Assembly: GCA_046302715.1 (NCBI GenBank)
Contig: JBKCHQ010000131.1
Coordinates: 1-22,912 of the forward strand
Source of the DNA: CAMCXT01 sp046302715
GTDB lineage: Bacteria > Bacteroidota > Bacteroidia > M30B66
Direction of reading: 5' to 3'
Length of the DNA stretch: 22,912 nt
The stretch's first letter is position 1. Each line of letters starts with the position of its first letter. Below, one piece after another: positions 6,478 through 14,258 of the stretch. Under the pieces are notes generated by a model. It searched no databases, was not told where the DNA came from, and saw nothing but the letters and a program-made list of their open reading frames with translations. The position numbers were made by a program, and so were the translations under genes.

Positions 6478-7578
6478 ATGGGCGACCAGATTAATGTTTT
6501 ACTGGATGATATTTTAGCTTTAGTAAATAGAATTTACGCATTACCTTTGGCATTTCAAATAACTATTTGTATTATGATAAATTTAATTTTGTGGTTAACG
6601 AGTTTTAAAGTGCTAGGTTTTTTTAAAAAACCTATTGAAAGAAATACTAAAACATGGATTTTTATGTCCAGTTGCCTGCTCTCAATTTCAGTAAGTATCG
6701 CATCTGCATGGGAATATAAAAACCATATGAATGAACTAAATTCATCGCAAAACAATATCCTTTTGCAACTTTCTAAAGACAATAAACAAAGCCTTCCAAG
6801 CGACAGCATAAATCGCATTAAAATTACCAAGCCTATCGGAGAGCTAGGCATGCTTAAATCCATAGAAATGCATAATAAGGACGGCATAGAAATCGTACAA
6901 CTACAAGCTGAGAAAAGAAAAGCGGTGGCTTACGTAGCTCGATTTAGCTTAAACGATTATGAGCCGGTATTAGACACCGCGATACGTGTTAAAGAACTGA
7001 TTTCGACTTATGCCAAACGATTTGATTTAGATATTGCCGTTAATGGTGAAGCTGGAACTACCCCTGGAAAAACGGCACCTTTAGGTCCTTGGACAGGAAG
7101 CTACGTCGTTAATGGCAGTGTAATTTTGAATGAAGATTCAGACATTCGACCTTTTGTGTATTTCGATAAGAACGGGAATATATATTACTCGCCCGAAAAA
7201 GAGATTGTTAAAACATTTGATGAAAAAATGTATAACGTAATTTGGGGACGTTTTGATTTGCTTCGTGATGGCAAATTAGCTATATCGCCTAAGGATGGCA
7301 CACAGCGAAACCCTTATCCACGTACCGTAGTTGGAATGGATGCTACCGGCAAGTACGTTTATCTTATGGTGGTTGATGGACGTAAGCCCGATCACAGTAT
7401 GGGTATGACGATGGAAGAGTGTGGCAAAATACTTCTCGAAGCTGGATGCCACCATGCTATGGCATGCGATCAAGGTGGCAGTTCTTCTATGTATCTAAAA
7501 AATTATGGCATCATAACTCGTCCGGCCGATGGTGGCGAACGTGTAGTTTACACGCATTTAGGTTTTAAGAAAAAATAA
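6478..7578 (+). CDS. Membrane-anchored phosphodiester glycosidase (NAGPA-type) domain protein
   Basis: The 366-residue protein has two N-terminal membrane helices (about 24-48 and 59-78) and then a NAGPA (phosphodiester glycosidase, formerly DUF2233) domain from about 120 to the end. Signatures are NGEAGTTPG in the first half, RTVVGMD, a VVDGR motif followed by SMGMTMEECGKILLEAGC, and CDQGGSSSMY at 330-339, then RPADGGERVVY. The family hydrolyses sugar-1-phosphodiester bonds, as in the human enzyme that uncovers mannose-6-phosphate. Bacterial members probably act on phosphodiester-linked surface glycans. Here the usual DGGGSS signature reads DQGGSS, a one-residue departure. The two helices leave both termini on the same side. 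With a cytoplasmic N-terminus the catalytic domain would also be inside, so the N-terminus may instead be outside. Confidence 0.85.
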   Translation: MGDQINVLLDDILALVNRIYALPLAFQITICIMINLILWLTSFKVLGFFKKPIERNTKTWIFMSSCLLSISVSIASAWEYKNHMNELNSSQNNILLQLSKDNKQSLPSDSINRIKITKPIGELGMLKSIEMHNKDGIEIVQLQAEKRKAVAYVARFSLNDYEPVLDTAIRVKELISTYAKRFDLDIAVNGEAGTTPGKTAPLGPWTGSYVVNGSVILNEDSDIRPFVYFDKNGNIYYSPEKEIVKTFDEKMYNVIWGRFDLLRDGKLAISPKDGTQRNPYPRTVVGMDATGKYVYLMVVDGRKPDHSMGMTMEECGKILLEAGCHHAMACDQGGSSSMYLKNYGIITRPADGGERVVYTHLGFKKK

Positions 7579-8748
7579 TTAACGAATTTTTATTTTTTGA
7601 CCGGGATATATTTTAGAATCCTTTTTTAGCGTTGAATTCAACTTTAGCAGCGTTTTAAGTGAAATGTCATTTTTTGATGCGATTTTTGATAAAGTATCAC
7701 CACTTTTTACAATGTAAATAGACGAACTACTTTTTTGAGGCTTGCGTATGCTTGTCTTTTTATCGGATTCGCTTTTACTATCCTTATTTTTAATAGAATT
7801 ACTAGAATTAACTTTCGAATCCAGTTTAGGGAGTTCAGTTAAAGACATTAACTGAAAAAGTGGATTCGGCGGTCGAAGTCCTTTACTGACGCAATATGAC
7901 ATCAAGTGAAAAGGAAAATCGGTTTGAATAATATATGCATCATGTTGAATAAACCATTCCCACGATTCTATGGCATTCTTTGATTCATTATGACCGCCTG
8001 AAATACTTTCGAATAAAGCATTATACCAAATTCTGCAGTTATTTCTTCGAAACATTTCCAAACCCTTTGGTTTCGAGGCATAAGAAGTATCGTTAGAAAG
8101 CATTAATTCAACAACAGGAAGTCTAGTTTGAATTAAAAATGTATCAATAGATTCGTTTTTAGAATTAAAAATGGGCATAAAACATATTGAATCAATATTA
8201 TTGAGCTGATAATCATTAAATAACTTGTAGGAACCTGTGCCTTTCAATATGACATTACTGCCGCATTTATATTTTTTAATTATTGGAATAAGCTTATCAA
8301 ATTTACCAGCACTTTTATCAATATTTACAATTATTTTTCCCTTGGTAAGCTGCAAAATAGTATCCAGCGAAGGCACCGTATATTCTGTTAATTCGTTAAA
8401 CCTATTCTTGAGCCTAAGTTTTAAAATATGTTCACTGGTTAAATTCGAAACCTTGCCTTTACCATTGGTTGTACGGTTAACTGTATTGTCATGCATCAAA
8501 ACAAACTTACCATCTCGCGTTTCTTGAACATCAATTTCAACAATATCAATTCCGACACGAATGCAGGAAAGAACAGCAGGAATCGAATTCTCAGGATAAT
8601 TTTTCCAATCGCCCCGATGCGCTGCCACCAAAACTTTCTTAGATGAATCGGCCAGTAATCCATTAAATGATATCTGTGCATGAACATCCAGAACTGTAAC
8701 AAGCACATAAACAAATAAAATAACTACCCTACAATTAAATAGCTGCAT
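7579..8748 (-). CDS. Exported glycerophosphodiester phosphodiesterase with C-terminal LysM
   Basis: The 389-residue protein has a signal peptide (1-24, cleavage after VHA) and a GDPD domain. HRGDWKNYPENS starts at His44, EIDVQETRDG has Glu71 and Asp73, and MHD has His86; these are the metal-binding and catalytic residues of the family. A Ser/Lys-rich linker (about 315-344) joins it to a LysM domain (345-389, VKSGDTLSKIA to PGQKIKIR) that would bind peptidoglycan. The enzyme class hydrolyses glycerophosphodiesters to glycerol-3-phosphate and an alcohol. The LysM tether suggests action on wall- or surface-linked phosphodiesters. The gene follows the CapA-like gene by 31 nt on the same strand, probably as an operon. 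Its stop directly abuts the stop of the convergent glycosidase gene. Confidence 0.9.
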   Translation of the reverse strand: MQLFNCRVVILFVYVLVTVLDVHAQISFNGLLADSSKKVLVAAHRGDWKNYPENSIPAVLSCIRVGIDIVEIDVQETRDGKFVLMHDNTVNRTTNGKGKVSNLTSEHILKLRLKNRFNELTEYTVPSLDTILQLTKGKIIVNIDKSAGKFDKLIPIIKKYKCGSNVILKGTGSYKLFNDYQLNNIDSICFMPIFNSKNESIDTFLIQTRLPVVELMLSNDTSYASKPKGLEMFRRNNCRIWYNALFESISGGHNESKNAIESWEWFIQHDAYIIQTDFPFHLMSYCVSKGLRPPNPLFQLMSLTELPKLDSKVNSSNSIKNKDSKSESDKKTSIRKPQKSSSSIYIVKSGDTLSKIASKNDISLKTLLKLNSTLKKDSKIYPGQKIKIR

Positions 8749-8779
8749 AAATAATGCTGATTAAGGCTGTAAATATGCG

Positions 8780-10156
8780 CTATTTTGATCGTAAAAAATT
8801 ATTCTTTTTCAAAATACTATTTTGTATTTCAGCTTTTTCCTTTGAACTGGCAATACTCGGCTGACGTTCAGTATTCATAAAGGTGTACACAGGCTGATAT
8901 TGTATGATGCGTCCCTTATAAAAATAACTTTTCAGAAAAAATGCCTGGCGCACACCAATACGATGAATCTGATCAAACAAAAAATTTCCTAAACCATAAA
9001 ATATTACTTTATCTTTATACAAGGCAATTTCTTGAGCCTGATGTGCCTGCGATCCCAGAATTACATCCGCACCGCAATCAATAATATATTTACAAATAGC
9101 TTTTTGAGTGGATGTTGGGGAGTACGAATCGGTTTCGCCAAACTGCACGCAGGCAATAATGTAGGAAACATCATTTTTTCGAAGCGAATCAATTACCTTC
9201 TTAGCTTTTTCGGGCTGATAGCGATTAGCGCCCATTCCTTTATCGGCACATTCGCCGCAGGGGCACAATTCGTTAAAGCCAATCCAAGCTACTTTTTTAC
9301 CATCCTTCAAGGTTTTAACCAACGGGCGATTGGCCTCAGAAGGCGAACGTCCACCGCCAAAATAATGCATACCATTATTCTCATACCATTTAAGTGAATT
9401 TAAATAAGGCTCGCTACCCACATCTAAATTATGATTGCCCGTTAGTTCAATAATATTGGCTCGTAAACGCTTTATTATTTCAAAATGATTGGCACGCGTG
9501 GCAAATTTCATTTTCATAGCTCCATAATCACATTCTTGCTGAATGCTAACTTCATTACTTATATGTATAAGCTCTGCAGAACTAAAATAGGACTCAATAT
9601 TTTTCAAATAAAAATCTATACCTTTTCTATCTAATACGCTGCCTGCAGAGCGGGTAATAGCCGTAACACCCGTATGCACATAGCTAGTTATGTCCTTTTT
9701 AAAATCAAATGAATGTTCAGTTAAGCTCCATAATTTGTAGGCCTCAGGCTGATCGAAAAAGCTTATGCCATCTATTTTTAAAGCTAAAAACTGAGGTGTT
9801 ATTGAGTCAATGGTCGTCAATAGTAATAGAGAATCATTTGTATGATCAAATTGACGCACAGAAATAACCCCCGGTGCAGCATCAAGACGAAATTTATTCC
9901 TGCAAAATTCAGCAATATCACGTGTGCAATATATTTTTTTCTGAATAAAACCTTTTTTTATTTCTTCCAAATGTATTCCATCAGTTTTATTTAAAAATGA
10001 ACCGGCAATAAGCAAAGGAATACTGTCTTTAGATTGAGTTTTATTTCGAAGATCTTCTAATTTATCGAAATTCAAATCATTCTGTCGAAATAAAAATGAT
10101 GATGCTATTCCAAGTATGCCTAATGGTAAGACAAAAAACAACACTATTTTTTTCAT
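8780..10156 (-). CDS. CapA-like (poly-gamma-glutamate biosynthesis type) metallophosphatase-fold protein
   Basis: The 458-residue protein starts with a signal anchor (about 4-22). The CapA fold is recognised by ELTGNHNLDVGSEP, then YFGGGRSPSEANRPLV, then ADVILGSQAHQAQEI and IFYGLGNFLFDQ, which correspond to the NNH, GAG.A..P, GHHPH and SLGNF.FD motifs of the family. The usual first metal-binding GD motif is not evident: the aligned stretch reads TGVTAITRSAG, a variant I believe occurs in a CapA subgroup. CapA/PgsA proteins take part in capsule or poly-gamma-glutamate export and anchoring. No pgsB or pgsC partner is present here, so that role cannot be assumed. It is probably cotranscribed with the downstream GDPD-LysM gene, which suggests a shared surface-polymer job. 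Confidence 0.83.
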   Translation of the reverse strand: MKKIVLFFVLPLGILGIASSFLFRQNDLNFDKLEDLRNKTQSKDSIPLLIAGSFLNKTDGIHLEEIKKGFIQKKIYCTRDIAEFCRNKFRLDAAPGVISVRQFDHTNDSLLLLTTIDSITPQFLALKIDGISFFDQPEAYKLWSLTEHSFDFKKDITSYVHTGVTAITRSAGSVLDRKGIDFYLKNIESYFSSAELIHISNEVSIQQECDYGAMKMKFATRANHFEIIKRLRANIIELTGNHNLDVGSEPYLNSLKWYENNGMHYFGGGRSPSEANRPLVKTLKDGKKVAWIGFNELCPCGECADKGMGANRYQPEKAKKVIDSLRKNDVSYIIACVQFGETDSYSPTSTQKAICKYIIDCGADVILGSQAHQAQEIALYKDKVIFYGLGNFLFDQIHRIGVRQAFFLKSYFYKGRIIQYQPVYTFMNTERQPSIASSKEKAEIQNSILKKNNFLRSK

Positions 10157-10264
10157 ATTGAGTATTGGCTTATTATATAATTCAATGTAAAAATAGAAAA
10201 TACATTAAGCCACACCACAAATTATTGAGAATTCTGCAATTATTAATCGAATATATTTCGCAAT

Positions 10265-10294
10265 TTGTTATAAAATAATATTTACCTAACTTTG
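10265..10294 (+). promoter_or_regulatory. Bacteroidota-type promoter for transpeptidase-M23 operon
   Basis: A -33 TTG (10265-10267), a 19-nt spacer and a perfect -7 TAACTTTG (10287-10294) match the TTG/TAnnTTTG consensus with the standard spacing. Transcription would start near 10301, leaving a leader of about 20 nt before the ATG at 10321. This is the clearest promoter in the window. Confidence 0.7.
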
Positions 10295-10320
10295 CAGGCT
10301 CATATTTTTAGATTGAGAAT

Positions 10321-11640
10321 ATGCCTAAATGGATGAGCCCAATATTTATAGTCTTATTACCAATAATAATATTCCTTTCGGGCTGTAATGGCGACGAATC
10401 TGGAAACGGAAATAAAATACCAACCGACTCTACACAAAGTATTGATTCAGTTATTAGTAAAAAAAAGCGAGTATCAGATTTAACGCAGGATATCATTAAA
10501 CGATACGCCAAAACCAATTCGTGTTATTTACCATTATTAGCTGATAGTTCATATTTTAACCCTGACTCGAAAACTGGATTCACATTTTTAGAGCTATTTA
10601 ATCAAACACTTACAGGAAACCATCCCTATCGAAACCGATATTTGGTAGCTGATATGAATGTGCTCGACGATAGCTTAAAATCTCGTGGATTTGAAGAAAT
10701 AAATCCTATTTTAAGAGAGATGTATGACTTTAGAGGCGTTGACGCTAAAATTATGGATATATTAGAAAAGGAGGAGCGAAGCAGCAACAATATAGATGAA
10801 ATTATAAAGGCACTTGACGCAATTTCTGATACCACTCAACGAAAATTACTGGTTAATTTCGTTAATAAGGTTTGGAAATACCGTACGCCTGCACTTCGCA
10901 GAAAATTCAACGTTAATAATTCAAAAGCCTACGCTGCTGGCCAGCGTCTTTGTTTGTGCGAGGCACGAGAAGATACCCTGGTTGAAGTAGCCCGTTTTGC
11001 CATCTCGGGAAAGAATTATGAGCCCCTCGGTAACGGAAGAGGCCTGGTTCAATATCTGCCTATAGGCCATCGCCGAAGGTATTACGGAGATTTATATCAA
11101 ATAACCTCGAAAAATTGGGAGCAAGAACGAAAATATGAGGCCATCGATATAGAACATGATAATAACGTGGGGGGCGGGAACAATCAAATTACTTTTTACA
11201 AAGGCAGAGTTGAATTGGCCAACTTCCTGCTGATGAAGCCTCACGAATCCTATCCGAGTGCCGTGCGCCAAAATGGTATTCATGAGGTGGCTTTAAGAGA
11301 ATTGGCTCGTGGAATGCTGGGAAGCTCAAATAGTATTGGGTGCATAAGAGTTTCGGCATATGCCTCCAAATTTGTTCGCTGGTGGGTGCCACAGAACGCC
11401 AATTTCTTTATCCTGTATCAAAGCGATAAATACTATAAAGAACTCGAAGGCATGGATGCCGAAGAAATGCTCCCCTTTAAATCGGCCGAAGAAGGAAATC
11501 GATTCCGTGCCTGGGTCAATGATAACTTACCCCATGTGGCAAATATGTTTGATCTCGACCGCACCGGCGACTACAGAAACGGGTATGTACTCGATGTTTA
11601 TTATCTTTACGGGGAATTATATGAAAAAAGTAAAAAATAA
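10321..11640 (+). CDS. L,D-transpeptidase (YkuD-like) lipoprotein
   Basis: The 439-residue protein has a lipoprotein signal ending in LSGC (lipid-bearing Cys22), so it is an envelope lipoprotein. Residues about 30-195 are an unrecognised helical region. The C-terminal part carries the YkuD catalytic pattern: GIHE with His321, then SIGCIR at 338-343 with the nucleophile Cys341, where the family norm is SHGCIR. Such enzymes form 3-3 cross-links in peptidoglycan or attach proteins to it. An Ile replaces the usual His of SHGC, so this is a variant of the signature. Its 3' end overlaps the M23 endopeptidase gene by 20 nt, so a cross-linking enzyme and a cleaving enzyme are made together. Confidence 0.82.
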   Translation: MPKWMSPIFIVLLPIIIFLSGCNGDESGNGNKIPTDSTQSIDSVISKKKRVSDLTQDIIKRYAKTNSCYLPLLADSSYFNPDSKTGFTFLELFNQTLTGNHPYRNRYLVADMNVLDDSLKSRGFEEINPILREMYDFRGVDAKIMDILEKEERSSNNIDEIIKALDAISDTTQRKLLVNFVNKVWKYRTPALRRKFNVNNSKAYAAGQRLCLCEAREDTLVEVARFAISGKNYEPLGNGRGLVQYLPIGHRRRYYGDLYQITSKNWEQERKYEAIDIEHDNNVGGGNNQITFYKGRVELANFLLMKPHESYPSAVRQNGIHEVALRELARGMLGSSNSIGCIRVSAYASKFVRWWVPQNANFFILYQSDKYYKELEGMDAEEMLPFKSAEEGNRFRAWVNDNLPHVANMFDLDRTGDYRNGYVLDVYYLYGELYEKSKK

Positions 11641-12718
11641 AGTATTCTATTTGTTATTTCTATTGATAAATCAAGTGTTTACACCATTTGATCTCGCAGC
11701 ACAAAGCATGTCTTTGAGTGAGTCGGGCAATATAATAGAGAACACACTGCCAGAAACAACCCGAAATACTCCATTTATTTTTCTTAAGGAATTCAACAAG
11801 CTGATAATCAATCAAAATTTTGATGAAGTTCGCATTTGGGTAAACGACCATGCCCATCTACTGCAGAAAAATCAAAAGGACAGTGTTGCGCAAGCCCTTA
11901 TTACACACCATCCTGCATTTAACAAATTTTGGCAAATGGATGAAGTTTGGGGCAATGAGTCGCATGAAGTACTGCCTACAGACACCACCTTAGAACTGGT
12001 TGTTTGCAATGAAAAAGCATGTTACAGCTGGTATGGATCATTCACATCGCCCTTTTCATGGCGTTGGGGGCGCATGCACAAAGGCATGGATACCCACCTG
12101 CAAATTGGCGATACCGTTAGAGCATCTTTTAACGGAATAGTGCGGTATTCGATGTTTAATGATCATGGCTATGGAAATGCCGTTGTTATAAGGCACTTTT
12201 CTGGTATCGAAACCTTGTATGGACATTTCGATTCCTTAATTGCACATCCCGGGCAATTGGTTATGGCAGGAGAGCCTATTGGTCTCGGTGGCACCACCGG
12301 ACGAAGCACGGGCCCACATCTTCATTACGAAACACGGCTACATAGCAGCCCTTTTGATCCTGAAAAGATTTTCGACAAAACGCAAAACATGGCGTTACGA
12401 GACACCTTGGTTAGTTTAAAGAAGAGTGAGTTTTACTATGCCGAAAATGCGCATTTTAAACATGCTGCAAAAACTTCGTCATCTAAGGATAGTGATGAAA
12501 TTGATGAACATAAATCAAAAAGCAAAGGGAAGAAAAAAGGGAAAGATAAGGCGAAAGACAAAGCTAAGAAAGGAAGTAAAATTCATACTGTAAAATCAGG
12601 CGAAACACTTTCAAGTATTGCACGAAAACATAACACCACGGTGGCCAAACTTATGAAGCTGAATAAATTGAAAAATGCCAATCAGCTTAAAATTGGTCAG
12701 AAGCTGAAAGTTAAATAA
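11621..12718 (+). CDS. Exported M23 metalloendopeptidase with C-terminal LysM
   Basis: The 365-residue protein has a signal peptide (1-27, ending LAA). The M23 (lysostaphin-like) domain spans about 140-265: HKGMD gives zinc ligands His153 and Asp157, and HLHYE gives His233 and His235. M23 enzymes cut peptide bridges in peptidoglycan. A very Lys-rich linker (about 300-320) leads to a LysM domain (about 322-365, VKSGETLSSIA to IGQKLKVK) for wall binding. I chose the ATG at 11621 because it is followed at once by a good signal peptide. Starting at 11360 would add 87 residues that are out-of-frame readthrough of the transpeptidase gene. The stop directly abuts the stop of the convergent M15 gene. 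Confidence 0.92.
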   Translation: MKKVKNKVFYLLFLLINQVFTPFDLAAQSMSLSESGNIIENTLPETTRNTPFIFLKEFNKLIINQNFDEVRIWVNDHAHLLQKNQKDSVAQALITHHPAFNKFWQMDEVWGNESHEVLPTDTTLELVVCNEKACYSWYGSFTSPFSWRWGRMHKGMDTHLQIGDTVRASFNGIVRYSMFNDHGYGNAVVIRHFSGIETLYGHFDSLIAHPGQLVMAGEPIGLGGTTGRSTGPHLHYETRLHSSPFDPEKIFDKTQNMALRDTLVSLKKSEFYYAENAHFKHAAKTSSSKDSDEIDEHKSKSKGKKKGKDKAKDKAKKGSKIHTVKSGETLSSIARKHNTTVAKLMKLNKLKNANQLKIGQKLKVK

Positions 12719-13435
12719 TTAGCGCTTATAAAAGTGCTGATAGTCTCTTTCGAATTTCCAATAACCACCCCAATTCCAATTGTACGATTTAAACAAGGCC
12801 ACTACAGTATCGGTGCTACAAATACTTTGCACTGAATCACATTCGTAATAGCCGTTTTCGGGGAGCATTTTGCCGAATTTAAAGTATGGATTTGCCATTG
12901 GATTAATATCCAAGGCCCGACCATAGGCATGGTCCGAAAATTTTCGTGTTCCCATAACACGTCTAAAATTAAACATGGACGTATTATTTAAACGCATTGA
13001 CTCCATATCGTCCCAGTTAAATTGCGACATTGGAAGTATGCTATGCACAGGATATCCCAATTCGAGCAATTTTTCAAATACGCTTCTAATATCTTCTTTA
13101 AGTGAAGCGTGCAGAATTAAAACTCCTTTATGCAGACCATCATGAGGGGTTTTGTACGTAACATGCACGGTATCTAAAGAATTCTTTATCTCCGTTGGTA
13201 ATTCAGGGAATTGACTAAAGGCAGAGTCGAGATAATTCCCAAACCTTTGAAGATCAGACTTAAAAACACTTTCGATATCGGGTTTTCGTTCCTGCTTTTG
13301 GGGCTGATTCGATTTTGTTTTTGAATCTTCTGATTTCTTGGCGCCACAGCCAGGAAAGAGAACAAGCAGTATAAATAAAATGCCCAAAAGCCTCAATACG
13401 GATAAACTGCGCTTCAACGATTTGTATTGGTGCAA
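12719..13435 (-). CDS. M15 family D,D-/L,D-carboxypeptidase-like lipoprotein (TTG start)
   Basis: The 238-residue protein has a lipoprotein-like signal ending FPGC (Cys30). The M15 zinc-peptidase signature is SDHAYGRALDINP at 168-180 (His169 and Asp176 as ligands), and WKFERDYQHF near the C-terminus supplies His234. M15 enzymes trim D-Ala or other residues from peptidoglycan stem peptides. The only start that preserves the signal peptide is a TTG at 13433-13435; the first internal Met is at residue 136, far too late. The gene is divergent from the lysozyme-fold-like gene at 13510, with 74 nt between them, so the two may share a control region. Confidence 0.88.
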   Translation of the reverse strand: MHQYKSLKRSLSVLRLLGILFILLVLFPGCGAKKSEDSKTKSNQPQKQERKPDIESVFKSDLQRFGNYLDSAFSQFPELPTEIKNSLDTVHVTYKTPHDGLHKGVLILHASLKEDIRSVFEKLLELGYPVHSILPMSQFNWDDMESMRLNNTSMFNFRRVMGTRKFSDHAYGRALDINPMANPYFKFGKMLPENGYYECDSVQSICSTDTVVALFKSYNWNWGGYWKFERDYQHFYKR

Positions 13436-13509
13436 ACCTTTAAATAATTGTTAAGATGAATTTTTTATGCGAATATACTAATTGAATATTTAGTTGCGTT
13501 TCACAAAAT

Positions 13510-14220
13510 ATGAAATTAGCCATCTCATTATTACTCCCGGTTCATTTTTTATGGTCAGAAGCCAATATACCCAGTGTTGAAGAGCGTTATCCGCAAGAAT
13601 ATAAGGATGCAAAAGCGTTTGTAACACTCCATCGAAGCGCGCTAACCCGTTGTAGTAAAAAAACTCATAAATCAAACGCCTTTGCGGCCGCTGTTGTTTT
13701 TCCAGAACTAATGCGCTATTCGCTGGTTAAAGATTATTTTGAAACAGAAGCTTTATCCATAGCCTATATCAAAGCAGGATCAAATGAAGTTGATTTTTCA
13801 ATCGGCCCTTTTCAGATGAAACCATCGTTTGCAGAGCATATTGAAAATCAGGTTTTACAAGATGAGCAATTAAAATCTAAATTTTATTTTCTACGATACG
13901 ATTTAAAATTAAACGAACGTGGCGTGAGGAATGAACGGATAAAACGCTTGCAGTCTGTGAATAAATGTATTGAATATTTAGAGGCATTTATCGCCATATG
14001 CGACAAGCGTTTTGCATCGATTGCCTTTGTGGATGAAATTGAAAAAGTTAGCTTTTACTCCAATGCCTATAATGCTGGTTTTTTAAAAAGTTTAAGCTAT
14101 CTGCAGGCGATAAAAACGCAGCGTAATTTCCCTTATGGTGTTAATTTCAAAGGGGAACAGTATGCATACGCTGAGGTTGCTGCTTATTTCTTTAAGAATC
14201 ACAGTTCGCTTTTGAATTGA
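13510..14220 (+). CDS. Exported protein with lysozyme/lytic-transglycosylase-like motifs
   Basis: The 236-residue protein has a short signal peptide (1-18). I recognise no named family for certain, but the motif order is suggestive of a goose-lysozyme or lytic transglycosylase fold. FPELMRY (64-70) has Glu66 in the place of a catalytic acid, SIGPFQMKPSF (97-107) resembles the G.(F/M)Q..P segment, and NAYNAGF (185-191) resembles the AYNAG motif of GH23 enzymes. Spacing differs from classic enzymes, so this is inference. Four wall-active genes lie immediately upstream, which fits. It is followed after 38 nt by the large lipoprotein gene on the same strand, probably in one transcript. Confidence 0.7.
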   Translation: MKLAISLLLPVHFLWSEANIPSVEERYPQEYKDAKAFVTLHRSALTRCSKKTHKSNAFAAAVVFPELMRYSLVKDYFETEALSIAYIKAGSNEVDFSIGPFQMKPSFAEHIENQVLQDEQLKSKFYFLRYDLKLNERGVRNERIKRLQSVNKCIEYLEAFIAICDKRFASIAFVDEIEKVSFYSNAYNAGFLKSLSYLQAIKTQRNFPYGVNFKGEQYAYAEVAAYFFKNHSSLLN

Positions 14221-14258
14221 TATTTACTAACTAAGTAACCCCTTAAAATCTATATATT

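Noticed and set aside
7560..7615. Bidirectional terminator at the glycosidase/GDPD junction
   Set aside because: Only A-rich and T-rich runs with imperfect pairing are present, with no GC-containing stem. It is too weak to annotate.
8237..8527. Plus-strand open frame opposite the GDPD gene, and similar antisense frames at 9032-9397 and 17795-18823
   Set aside because: They are antisense to well-supported genes with clear domains, show no domain of their own, and have composition expected of the opposite strand.
8780..10156. Calling the locus a capsule (poly-gamma-glutamate) operon
   Set aside because: No PgsB-type ligase or PgsC-type membrane protein is in the window, and one expected CapA motif is missing.
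11360..11620. 87-codon N-terminal extension of the M23 gene
   Set aside because: It lies entirely inside the transpeptidase gene in another frame, while the ATG at 11621 is followed at once by a good signal peptide.
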